Origin: Saccharina japonica
Lineage: Eukaryota > Sar > Phaeophyceae > Laminariales > Laminariaceae
DNA length: 64,000 nucleotides
NCBI GenBank assembly: GCA_008828725.1
Contig: MEHQ01003774.1
Span: 16,020 to 80,019 of the forward strand
Reading direction: 5' to 3'
A program made the position numbers and the translations under genes. Shown piece by piece: positions 44,766-56,103 of the stretch (position 1 is its first letter; the number at the start of each line of letters is the position of its first letter). Under the pieces are notes generated by a model that was given only the letters and a program-made list of their open reading frames with translations, was not told the DNA's origin and did not search any database.

Positions 44766-47700
44766 AAAATGTGTTTCACCTGTGCTGAGTGTTTACTGCT
44801 GTGTGTGTGCTTTATGTTCTATGTACAATGTATTACTCCTGTACAGGCTAAACGTGAAGAACACATAGGTACAGGGTCGAATTCTAGATTTTTTTTATCG
44901 GGGTATAATCAAACGAAGAAGTAGAAAATCACCGACAGAAGTCACGATTGCAAAGCCTTTTCACTTCATTTTCTGTTTTCATCATGTTTTCCGCAACTTC
45001 TATCTTCGGGGAATAATCCGAAATAATACATACTTCGTATCCCGAAAAGAGTTCTTCGCAATATCTCATCGTATGGCTATAAGGCCGCACCGGAATACAA
45101 CCATTACATTTATGTACAAATCTTTAGTTTTTCATACATACGAGTAAGCGCCGAAATATACCAGTTTTAGCACGATTGACTGCTATAGAATACTTATTAT
45201 CAACAGTACATTTTCTGACCGCAAGCTATATACCCCAACGTATTCAGGTTCAGTTTGGAGGGCTTAGTTAGGTCTTGGTGATATAAGGTCTGGGTGAGAT
45301 CAGGATGGTACCAAGCAGGAGAAGGATGCTGAGAAACCGAGTTCTCCTGGCAACCATGCGTATTTTACTTGGTTTTAGCGTCTATCCGTGTCGTACCTTA
45401 CAGCCCAACAGTCGTGCAAGAGAATGTTTGTACGTGTGTACTTGTTTGTACGAATGTTAAGACGAACGTGCTCAGGTGTACACAGTGGTTGAACAAGAGT
45501 GGAATAAAGGCAATGCAAGGCCAATGGCTTGGAAGAAAACGAAATAATCGATAAGCGGAGGTGAAACAGAAAGAACAATGTAGTCAATTTCGCTGGGCTA
45601 ATCAGGTAACCAAAACCAGTTAAAACGTTGAAGCTCAGCAACAATAATATAGCCATATTCAGGAGAACCTGTGTGTCATTATTCCCTTATTCGCTGGTAG
45701 GGTCCATCCGCCCATTCACGTGGTTCGTTGGGTGTATGGTTTACTGCATCAGAGTATGAACCTGTTTATGAGGGAAACCGCACAAGGTATGCATGATTTC
45801 GGTTATTGCCCTGAGAAAACGGTCAATTGTGAACACACACAAGAATATCCCCAAACAAACCCCGTGGTACAGCAGTAGTAGTAGGTAGCCCATTTTAAGG
45901 GACCCGGCGAATTTCTGCGCACCTTTTAGCCCACTATTGATTACAAGGGACCGATACCATCTCTAAAAAAGGACGTCGGTGTACAATGGACCTCCAACCA
46001 CCGCTTGACCAGCTATCTATGTATAGGCAACGCACAGCGCGTATAGGGAATTTTAAACGCAAACTAATGGCGCTGTAAGAGGAGTACACATACATGTGGC
46101 CGGAACTATCACTTGGCCAATAATAGGCGAGGTTCCGGGCGCTTGGCACCGAGTTGACATCGTCAGAGCAGCATGAAGCGGAGCAGTACAACGTACAACG
46201 AGCGAGGTTCTGGTCGCTGTGGTCAGAATGATACGGTAGGGAGTTATATAGGGCCGTATACTGTCGGGTGCGGCATGGAGGGTTTGGCAAGTGTTTTAGT
46301 GCGTAGCTTTTGCCATACGCGAACACTGCGAATCCGTGCTCGATCGGAGTTCACGATTTCAGAGCTAAAGCAATGCTTTTTACAAATGGACTTCGGCGCA
46401 AGCACCATGTATGTGAGGACAGCAGACCTTAAGATTTGTTCACTTCGGTGACTTTAATTTTGGAGTGTCGCCACCCATATAGGTATGTTGTTCGCACGAA
46501 ACCGTTATTTCTAGTCGTCGACATCCAGCACACCCAGTGTCCCCGACGCAATTTTATACGGTAGGTACAGCAGCAGGAGTACACAATTCATATTTTCCGT
46601 GTGGTCAAAGAGTTGATATGGTGCATCATCGTTTCGAAGTGGTTCTGTTTCCCGCCAAGTTTGTCCGCATATTGTAAGAACGACGAACATGTAGTCTCCC
46701 TGTCGCCCACATACAGATATCTGCTGCTTGCTACACGCTCCTCGCTTTTCTCCTCCCTCCTTATACCCTGTCACCAACTGGCTCGACTCCTCTTGTCACC
46801 TCCTGACCCCAGACTACATCGAGTCGAGTAACGTGTCAGGTTTTACGCAGCTATCGTCGGAGTAAAGTTTCATTGTAATCAAGTATAAAACCCACCCGAT
46901 ATTCCTCTTTGAGAATTGCCTTTTCGATGAGAATGGCGTTTTAAATTCCGGTGCACAAAACGTCTCCAAATATTTGTTTGCCGTATGTGGGTAGTTTGAC
47001 ACGTGGGGCGACTTTATCGACAGTATCATGATATCGAGCCCGTGCGCCGTATGTCCAGTAGAGCAGTACATCGGCCGCAGGGGCAGACCGCACCAGCAGG
47101 ACGCCATGCCCAAACACTACTGATTGTTTTGATGCTGTTCTGTACTACTAATATTATTATGTGCTGACATTCTGTTCTGATCTTGTGGCCTCCGTATTGC
47201 TTGCTGCCACCAGTATACCTCCGAGTGTACTGCACCTGGTACTACAAGCATGACAACGTACGTATTCGTCTCAATATCGGCACACGCAGTACAGCAGTAG
47301 TAGACCGATGTTACTGGCTTCGTTCACAACACCACATGCACCAGTAACTCGGACACCCACTCGCTTACGTGCGAAACTCCACGCTCGCACCAGCTGCAGC
47401 TGCTTACCTTCCTGAACCACAGGTTTTTCGCTGCTGCTGCGAAACCGACGTACTGTACATGGCTCGAAACCAATGTCTAGGAAGGAGTATAGGCGTCTGA
47501 CCTACGAATCCGCTTGCTGCTGCTGTACCTGCCGGCTGCCCAGAGCGCAACATTCTTCTGTGTGGCCTACCAAGCTACATCAGTAGTACCCTGGCCGAGG
47601 GTGCGGTTTTCTCACCTGTGTGGCTATTGCTTCCTTCCGAGCTGAAGCGGAAAGGCCAAGTCGCTCGCGCTTGTGATTTTTGAATTGGGGGGGCTTGGAG

Positions 47701-47980
47701 TTTAAAACGGCCTACTCACCAGGGGCGTCCGGAAAAAAAGAGAGAGCGACACACCACACCCCCAGAGGTCGAAATAGAAAACCGTTGCAACCGTTGTGAT
47801 CACATGATGAAATAAGAAAAAGAAAAACAATGATCCGTATTTTCATTTAGTTTCACTTGGTTTTACTGTAGTGACCCCTCCCTAACGAACAAAACAATAT
47901 GTGAGGTGTCACTGGAGGTGTCGAAAAATAATTTTTCGACCACCCTCCTCGTACTCACCGATGTGAACTATTTAAGTCAA
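44766..47980. other. Intergenic stretch; partial 444-bp TIR-element end
   Basis: No supported gene in 3.2 kb. 46891-46940 ('cgatattcctctttgagaat' then 'tgccttttcgatgagaatgg') is a solo end of the 444-bp TIR family. The open frames (45934-46326, 46511-46777) have no recognised domain. Confidence 0.45.
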
Positions 47981-47982
47981 TA

Positions 47983-49161
47983 GAGTGTTTGCGCAAAAGA
48001 CTTTTTAGAAAAATACTTTTCCAAAAATTGACCCGCGGTAAAAATTAGCGGTACTTTTCTGAAAAAACGACCGGAAAATACTTTTCAGAAGTAACGATTT
48101 GGCCAAAATTTGCGGTACTTTTTGTGCTCTCTGTTCATTGGCGTACAACGTACCGATATTTCACCCGACGCACTGGGTCTCATCGACACCACCGGGAGCC
48201 GTACCTTGCACAACCGACAAAAGCGCTGCTACTCACAACACGGCAACTATCCGCGGAGCGCACCGAGGCTCAAAAGGTGTAGGCTGGGGTATGGCACGGA
48301 CGAGTGGCGTTGGGCTGTCACGCCGGCCGCTGCTGCGGCACCCACCCACTTGGTGTCGTCGTGAAAGGTGCCTCGATCAGAAATTGGTACTCGTACGTGC
48401 TGCCTGTATACCTCCCTATGATACAGCATGACAAGTCTTGTGTACCATCTCCGTAACACGACCGTGGTGGCGGCAGCACAGCAGCTGCAGCTACAGCAGC
48501 AGCAGCGGCGGCGGCGGCGCGGCGGCGGCGGGCACGGAGGCGACTGCGCCGATGTGCGAGGGGATCGGGCGTGCTTGAATCGTAGCGTTGGCACGCGTAG
48601 GCTCGAACAGCGAAGCTCAGCAGCAGCACAATAATAAGAAAAAAAGCTGAGCCCATGATCGAAAGTTGCAAAAACGGAAGCTGATTGCTGCTGAGCTGCT
48701 GCTGCTGCTGAGCTACTACTGCTGTTGAGCTTCTGCTGCTGCTGCTGACCCTAGCCACCCCTAGGAGAGTACGAGTAGCTGCTGCTATCTGTGCTGCTGC
48801 TGCTTCTGCTTGCTATCTGGGTATACAGCGGCTGCCGCCGATGCTGGGTTGCTGTTGCTGTTGATATATACCCTGGCTTGTATTCGTTGCTGTTTTGCTA
48901 TAGGGTGCACCTGGTACCACGAGTCTTACGCCTATATACATACGTAAATTCGTACTGTGCTGGTATACGAATTCCTTTTTGTTTCTTCGTTTTTGTCTCC
49001 CCGTGCTCACCCGCTTCCCTGCTTCATACGGCACGAAGGGTTTGCAAAGTCTTTTTTGGGTTTGCTTTTGCGCAAACTCTAAGAAATCGTGAGGGAAAGG
49101 AAATTCACTTTTTTTAGCGTCCAGAAAATTATTTTCTGAAAAGACTTTTGCGCAAACACTC
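47983..49161 (+). mobile_element. TIR element with TA target site and internal ORF
   Basis: 1,179 bp. Left terminus GAGTGTTTGCGCAAAAGACT; right terminus reversed GAGTGTTTGCGCAAAAGTCT, both continuing 'tttt.agaaaa'. TA flanks both ends (47981-47982 and 49162-49163), compatible with a Tc1/mariner-type target, although TA alone is weak evidence. The interior carries CAG/CTG and GCG repeats and a minus-strand ORF with a signal-peptide-like start. No transposase is seen. Confidence 0.65.
48318..48656 (-). CDS. Possible small secreted protein inside a TIR element
   Basis: 112 residues from the ATG at 48656. The first ~20 residues (MGSAFFLIIVLLLSFAVRA) form a classic signal peptide: short n-region, strongly hydrophobic core, small residue at the cleavage site. 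A basic segment, a poly-alanine run (CAG/GCN repeat) and a short cysteine-containing tail (SCYGDGTQDLSCC) follow. An upstream in-frame extension to 48758 exists but would bury the signal. I do not recognise the family. The ORF may be a gene fragment captured by the element, or a chance product of CTG/GCN repeats. No TATA box or splice site was established. Confidence 0.3.
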   Translation of the reverse strand: MGSAFFLIIVLLLSFAVRAYACQRYDSSTPDPLAHRRSRLRARRRRAAAAAAAAVAAAAVLPPPRSCYGDGTQDLSCCIIGRYTGSTYEYQFLIEAPFTTTPSGWVPQQRPA

Positions 49162-49737
49162 TAATATATGCTTAAATGACTTTTTATAATTACGATATAA
49201 ACTACGTACTATTATTGCATTAAATTATACGAGGTACCTGGTATTACTTTAAATACTCCAGAATGGTTCATTTTCTCTGTTTTTTCCTTGCGGAGTTAAC
49301 GTGTACTGTTTCATTTACGGTGTAAAATAATCAGCATCCAGGGGAGTCATCGAACAATATCTTAATAAGGATTGCATATAGAACACGCGCAAACGATTTA
49401 CGAATAAAAATGCACAAGTGTACGGATTACCAGGGGTGAGCGCGGATCTGAATCCCAAACACCCCCCCCTATATTGAAGGGGGGAAAAAAAAGTTTTTTT
49501 TTTTTCGTGTGTTTGGTGTTTGTCTCACACGCCTGCAGACGCTGCTCTATGCACGTGTCTAGCGTTTATTACAGCTTGGTTTTGGGTGTACACTGTGTAC
49601 ACAATGGTTTATACAAAAATACTGTACAAGGAATGTGTTGATACTGTCGGGAGGGTGGGAGTTGGGGAATCGCCACCACACTCGCCACACCAGCCACTCG
49701 TAACAAGATACAAGATTGAAAAACAGAATCGCCGGAT
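49162..49737. other. AT-rich stretch with dispersed-repeat pieces
   Basis: 'gaacacgcgcaaacgattta' near 49381 is related to 7096-7130 and 50388-50410. 'gcggatctgaatcccaaaca' near 49441, followed by a C run, is related to 590-640. No gene is supported. Confidence 0.5.
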
Positions 49738-50250
49738 GGTGTTGTATTGTCTAGAAGGCCTTGCCTACCCTTGGGAATGCGGAGACGATTCACCAACATC
49801 CCCTGCTATTGGTTAGTATAGGTTTAAGTATGGAGTTGGTTTATATAGGAAATAGTATGGTACTGCGGTTTATGGATGGTCTGATTTCGTTTATAACCCT
49901 AAGCAGAAACGCTGGGTGGTGTTGTATTGTCTAGAAGGCCGATCCACCAACATCCCCTGCTATTGGATTATATAGGTTTCAGTATTGATTAGGTTTATAT
50001 AGGAAACAGTATGGCACTACGGTTTATGGATGATCTGATTTCGTTTATAACCCTAAGCAGAAACGCTGGGTGTGGTGTTGTATTGTCTACAAGGCCTTGC
50101 TTACCCAAAGGATTGTGGGGACGATTCACCAACATCCCCTGCTATTGATGGGTATAGGTTTTAGTATGGAGTTGTTTATATAGGAAATAGTATAGTACTG
50201 CGGTTTATGGATGTGGTGTGATTTCGTTTATATAGGATTTAGTATGGTAT
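49738..50250 (+). repeat. Three-unit tandem repeat (156-180 bp)
   Basis: 'ggtgttgtattgtctagaag' starts at 49738 and 49918, and in variant form at 50074. All units carry 'ccaacatcccctgctattg', 'tttatataggaaa(t/c)agtat' and 'gcggtttatgga'. The second unit lacks about 25 bases. Confidence 0.75.
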
Positions 50251-53099
50251 GTACCCCCTATACGCCGGAGGGTGCCTAAAATAAAATTTTGACACCCCCC
50301 CCTCCTATATTTGGTTTCCCAAAATTAAAATTTGGAGTGTGGTGTCAGATTTATTTTTTTTCGTGCACCCTTGGAATTACATATAGAACACGCGCAAAGG
50401 AGTTACCATTAAAAGTGCAGAACTGAGTATCAACTACTATATCCAGTGTGTCACCAGGTAGGCGTGGTAGAAGCTACCTTACATAAAGCTTCAACCGGGA
50501 ACCAGGGGTTCGTCGAAACCCCCTCATCTCCTCCTCACGTTGGTACATCTAGGACACGCATGACAGCAAGGAAGGGCTCCTCACGTCGCAGAAAAAGGGC
50601 GCAGAGCCCCGCAGCTGCAGAAGGTGTGTTGTACAGCTATTGAGGAGTAATCCGATTATCGCATTTGGTGCAAGTATAAGACGTGGTGGGAGACGTTATA
50701 CCCTATTTTTCGCGTGCGTGCCGCTTTCCGAACACACCGAAGAGACATACCTGGTACGACACACCGTGCTTGGCGAGATGTCAGTTTTCGCCACCTCAAT
50801 GTTACTCTGGATCGACCGTGATGGCCGTAGGGTATAGAGTCAAGTGTTTTTCCGAATCAGTGCAAAAGGTTTGAGATGATTCCATCAAGATGCCCACAAG
50901 CATGACTCCAGTAAAATTAAAATTTAATATGCTGCAGGGAACCTCGAGCACATGGGCAACCGGTTGAACCTGTATACTCGTACTGTATTCTCGTACGTGG
51001 TTCTCCTGCGGGACGTGCCTAGAGGGGTGACGCCAGGACGAATCAAACCCTACTATTACGGGAGACCAAAGTAAATAGGATCTACGACATACACAAAAAC
51101 CTAAATATTTTCCAATTTTTACCAACAATATTTGGCCCTATTTTCTATGCTCCCCCGTAATACAATAGATATTGCATCATACGCATATTGTAATACCTGG
51201 TATCGCAAGGTCACTTGAAATCCCGGGGGTATCGCAAGGTGAAAAAGGGTCGCGCATGCTTCATAGTTTGATTTTTAGAGCAAACCTGTGGCATAGACTG
51301 TAAAAGTAGTGGCGACGGCCATTCCTAACGAATCAACTGTCACGAGATGATATCGTATCTGAGGTACAGTGGGCTCTCGGTGTTAAGAAACTTCAGTTTG
51401 GTGTCCAGGCTCAACGACTTCTTTTGTTTCTGAAGTCGATCTAACTATTTTTTGTAGGATTTAAAGTCGATCCCATAGTGGTACTGTAGTAATCACGGCT
51501 GTTCTGCGCTGTACAGCTGAGTATACATAAGATAATTATGACAGAGCTGTTGCCCGACGAGTCCCGCCCCGGTCCTAGATAAGAGTATTCACTCGTACGT
51601 AATATATTTTGGGCGGGTATCCTGGTACGCGTTAAGCAGCCGAGTACTCATCTAAGGGTGCCCGTCGAACAGCTAGATACCCGGGTACCCTGGGCCCAAA
51701 GTTTCGGCGAGTATGAAGTGTTATCCATACCCGTGACGGGTATTAGCGGTTGTGTTGGTTTTAATCGCTGCTGTAAAGCGCGGGTGATATTAAAATCAGA
51801 GGGGGAGGTTTAGCTGGAATCACATACATCAAACACACACGCATACACAATGAAAGACAGAACACAGCAAAGCAGTACTCGTTGTTCGTAGCTGTCACAA
51901 CTAGATCTGCTGGATTCCTCCTGCTACTCGTAGCTGTTTACTACGGGTCCGGCGCACGCACACAGGACACAACAACAGCCGACACAAAGGCAACAATATG
52001 AACAGCGGCTACTGCGTGTTCTGCAGCTTCTTCTGCTGTACTGCTTTGCTGTTCGATAAGGGGCGCCTTGGCTGTTTTGTAGTTTGTAGTCTAGACTACA
52101 GACATGTACCCGTAAAGCACAGCAGCAGTAGTACTACAGTACTACTGTACCTAAATACTCGTAATCGTACGTATATATTATGTAGATCGGCCTATCGCTC
52201 GTAGATAGAGGGAGCTAGATATGATATGCATACTGCTGTACATATATACGTACTCGTAGATCTGTGCATGTATGTATGTGTACTCGTACGTAGATTCCAA
52301 AATATTGGAACCAAATTTCAAATTTACATGAATTGAGCCTGTAATTTTTAGAGCGTCTCGTACAACTGCTACTACTGCTGTACGCAGCCCAGACAGAGCA
52401 GACGCATGCAACATGGTATCAATTACTGCTGCATGACGCTTGATGTGTTTCCTCGTTTGATGTCGGTGTGGTCCTTGGTTTCTCGTGCGTGCTGCGTGCT
52501 TTGTGTGTTCCGTTCATACGGCGGGTCAAAACCGAACCATCAAATTTCATACGGATGAAAAAACAGTCGTACGACATGTTTTTCAGATCAGTTGCGAGGC
52601 GGTGTCAAGTCGGAACGTCCTCCCTGAGTTATTTGCCAGAATTCGCGACTTTGAAGGCCCAGAGCACACCCCACGGGCCTCGGCTGGGACCCGCACTTGC
52701 GCCGTGGCGTACACGCGCCCCCCCTGCGTGCCCCGCAGCCCATAGCGCGAGAAAAGACCCGCGGCCGGAGACGAAAAATGAAATTATTCCGGGAAAATGC
52801 CCATTTGTTACCTTTACATATGTACGTAGTACGTAAATACGACCATATTACTGTAAGTATCTGAGTATTACTCTGTACATATATTTATATATGTAGACCC
52901 TTGTAGAAATGCACTTGCATTTTTTGGGATAAAACATACTCAGAAATGGGGTGGAACCTTCATGTCTACTCGATCGCTCTTAGACGTTGCTTGATGTCGT
53001 CATTAATCGATTGCTTTGGCGCTCAAGGTAAGTTTCTCCCGTACAAACCCGAGGACTCCCGACAAAAAATAGTATTAAATCACTCCACGCGCATCGTGC
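50251..53099. other. Intergenic stretch without supported gene
   Basis: Contains C runs near 50288-50296, a relative of the 49.4-kb dispersed repeat at 50375-50445, and CAG/CTG-containing segments at 51880-52200. 52735-52790 ('gcgagaaaagacccgcggc') is related to 5371-5391. Open frames are short and unremarkable. Confidence 0.45.
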
Positions 53100-53545
53100 A
53101 CCGCTAACCCCCACGAGTATGTATAACCCGCTGTTCGAAGGGCGGATTTTGACGAGATTGATAGATATCGCTGTATTGTTGGCCGGAACTCGTATCATTC
53201 ATTTGCGTCGGTATACAGTATACCCCGGTGGAATGACAGGTGAACCTCTCGCCCCTGTTAGAGTCAATATCGTGGGTTCAAGCCCCCCCGAGTGCATGTG
53301 CGTAGATAATTTTTCTCGCAAAAATAAACTTGATTAGCGGAAAGCGCGAGAGCGTGAGTAAGCAAAGTTAGATGAAAATCAACGAGCGTTGGGAATACTG
53401 AACCCTCTGCGCGATAAAAATCAAGGCAAGAACCGTAGTGGGGAGGAGGGAGAATAGCCTGCTTTGTGACCCGGGATCTGAGTTACGACTACGGAGAGAG
53501 AGGGACAGAAGTGCGAAGATAATAAATGGGATGGAAAAAAAACAA
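53100..53545 (+). mobile_element. tRNA-headed SINE-like element, copy 1
   Basis: The head region contains 'ggtggaatgacaggtgaa' (A-box region) and 'gtgggttcaagccc' (B-box, 53273-53286). A body follows with the family blocks 'gcggaaagcgcgagagcgtg', 'gcgcgataaaaatcaaggca', 'gatctgagttacgact' and 'gtgcgaagataataaatggg', then an A-rich tail. The order head-body-A-rich tail is that of a tRNA-derived SINE. Confidence 0.6.
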
Positions 53546-53649
53546 AAGTAAGATAGTACAGCTGTCGCTGGGAACTCGCGCAGTAGGATATTAGCAACAA
53601 CTGTCGTCAACTTGTGTGCATTAGCGGGGGGGGAAACAGAAAAAAACAC

Positions 53650-53845
53650 GGCGACGACGTGCCCCAAGAGCCTCCTCAGCCCTCCCTTCAGGCGGTACAC
53701 GCACATGATGGCGCAGGCTTTGGCAATGAGCATCTATCTTCTCCACTTGCGTGAGACCCAGAAGTTCTGGGGGGACATCCCCCGGGTCCATGTCATTGGC
53801 GTTGCAGAAATTCTTTGGCACTGCTCTGTTTCGCTGGCAGCGCTA
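53650..53845 (-). pseudogene. Fragment of a Helitron-type protein
   Basis: The minus strand encodes a segment reading PKNFCNANDMDPGDVPPELL followed by GLTQVEK. After a two-base frameshift it continues MLIAKACAIMCVYRLKGGLR. The block 'MDPG.VPPEL..LTQ.EEMLIA...P.M.VY...GG' is the conserved region found upstream of the rolling-circle and helicase domains in Helitron proteins. Only about 60 residues remain, with a frameshift, so it is a relic. Helitron termini were not identified. Confidence 0.55.
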
Positions 53846-53989
53846 ACAGCTGCTAGATGAAAAGCAATACGCAGGAGCATACTAAACAGTTAGGATCCAA
53901 TTGTCCTATCAATACACAACGTGTATGTACGTCGCATATTGGTACGTCTACTATTATAGAAATAAACAAAACCGGCCATAAGACAGAAA

Positions 53990-54335
53990 GTTCGTGTAGA
54001 GCAACGGGTGTGATTTGAACGTTTTCGCACATGACAGGTGAATATCGTCCCTGTTTGAGTCAAGGTCGTGGGTTCAAGCCCCCTCGAGTACATGCTCGTA
54101 GGGATTTTTTCTCGCAAAAAAAAGCCCCGACTAGCGGAAAGCGCGAGAGCGTGAGTTAGCAAACGTCGATGAAACTTGACGAGCGTCAGGAATGCTGAAT
54201 AATCTGCGCAATAAAAAGCAGGGAACGAACCGTAGTGAGGAGGAGGGAGGAGCGCCTGCTTTGTGACCCCGGATCTGAGTTACGACTATATGGAGGGAGA
54301 GCGACAGAAGTGCGAAGATAATAAATCCTAACCCT
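53990..54335 (+). mobile_element. tRNA-headed SINE-like element, copy 2, telomere-like tail
   Basis: The head carries 'cacatgacaggtgaatatcg' and the B-box-like 'gtgggttcaagccc' at 54068-54081. The body has the same family blocks as copy 1. Directly after 'gcgaagataataaat' the tail reads CCTAACCCTAAC and then an A-rich run, so a telomere-type hexamer replaces part of the usual tail. Confidence 0.6.
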
Positions 54336-54339
54336 AACA

Positions 54340-54720
54340 AAAACAAAAATCACGAGAGTCCCGGGTTCGAGACCGTATTGTCCACGTTTTGTTTTCGTTA
54401 GAGTTGCAGTACGTCTGCTATCGAAATATAGAAAAACTGAATGTACATACAACTTGTACCAGTAGAGCGACAGGTGGTATAGGGACTTGTCAGCACAATA
54501 GTCCGGGGTTCGAGACTCTTTCACTTCCTTTTCGTTTTTCGTTAGAGTTTCAGCACGTCTACTATAGAAATAAATATAAACTGATTGTGCATACAAGTTG
54601 ACCGAGTAGAGTGATAGGTGGGATAGGGACTTGGCAACACAAAAGTACGCGGTTCGAAACCGCGTACGACTACGAACTTCCTATTTTTATGTTAGAGTTC
54701 AACGTAGTAGACAAATGATA
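54340..54720 (+). repeat. Tandem tRNA-like modules (~145 bp)
   Basis: B-box-like motifs occur at 54363-54375, 54507-54517 and 54651-54661, spaced about 144 bases. Each of the last two follows 'agtagag(c/t)ga(c/t)aggtgg' and 'atagggacttg'. The third has a perfect T-arm: stem 54645-54652 with 54660-54667 (8 bp) around a TTCGAAA loop. Modules are linked by 'ttcgttagagtt.cag.acgtct'. Likely tandem SINE heads or tRNA-derived units; a functional tRNA is not demonstrated. Confidence 0.55.
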
Positions 54721-56103
54721 TTCTGAGATTTTGGAAAGTGCCGACGTAAAAGTGCAGACATAAGCAACTGTTTAATCAAGCAAAAAACGGTCGACGCTAT
54801 CTTGCGAAGGGTCCCCACCACGAGAGACTTGATCAAAATTAGAACTCTCCTAATAAGCCAGTGGTGTGTATATGCAACGCCTTAACCTGTCTAATGTGAA
54901 CCTGCTGCGCTCTCAGCTACCGACGAAAATCACAATTACACGCATGCATATACCACGCAGCAGGGGAGACTCCCAGTTCAACATGTGGCAGGGTCCGATA
55001 AAGTAAGCAACAACCATAGAGTAGGGACCCACGGCAATAAAACGCGGACGAACTACCGAAAGTGCGTGATATTATCTCTTGCTCTCCTGGCGGAGAGCAG
55101 GAGTGCATAGCGTTGTAACACAACAGTAGTGCTCGTGTGTGTTGCATGTCATATATATACGGTCTGGGTTACACACTATACCACATATGAAAACAGAACA
55201 AATACGAAAGCCCTCGCCGAGTATCGAAATCAATCCTTCAAATTCAAAATTGGTACATGTGTTCACCATTTAGGTATATTACCAAACATCCATTTTCTCA
55301 TGTACCGGTACCATGTGTTTCGCGGCGCGCGCCAGACAGGCGACAGGCCGCGCATACATCACGCAAGCCCGGCAGCAAGCAGCGGCAGAATAGAGAGAGG
55401 TGGTGGTTGTGATTGATGACGGATGCAAGCCTCCGATAAAGCAACCATTAGCAGCCACATCTGTTTCGGCGGACCTGTCACAGGCACATCTGCTGCTTGT
55501 GCTTCTAGACGGGGGGGTGATGTTGTCTGACGGCTCGTAGATTTCTGAAGTGAGCTTCGATTCGGGGAAGAAACACATAAAACGAAAATATGAGGACAGT
55601 TGAGGTACTCCTATTAAACTAAAGCGGCCATTACATTTCCGGCCAGAGTGAGCGTGGATCTATCACACACAGATACATAACTGAAAGGTACATACCAGGG
55701 TATATGGTGGATTACGAACCGCAGGTTCCGATAGACACAGTTAGCCACAGCAGTCTAGCGTAAATAGGTGTCCAACACGCGCACGGTGTGTAACTTGCTG
55801 GTGAGCAAGCAGATTTGCAACGTGGTGCTCTCTGCATATGCTGGTCTCTACCTGTTGCATACTGGTGTATCTGGGCTTTCCTGTGTAATCATGATGAGCT
55901 CGCGAAGGTGCAAAAAACGGAACAATATGATTTACTGGCACGTACGTACAAAATGAGTCCTCATGCAGAGAACCCGGGGAATCTTATCATTCAATCCCGC
56001 CGAAAAATGCATTTTGAGCGCTTTCCACGCGAGCTACAGTGCTCAGATGAAGCTTATACCTCGACCAGCGTGTCCGGACGGGCTTCTTGTGTCGGCGGAA
56101 TTA
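54721..56103. other. Intergenic stretch without supported gene
   Basis: Open frames such as 55129-55416 and 55279-55578 overlap on opposite strands and show no domain. No repeat family could be assigned. Confidence 0.4.

Noticed and set aside
53612-53860. 82-codon plus-strand ORF
   Set aside because: Antisense to the Helitron-like fragment, which has recognisable conserved blocks on the minus strand.
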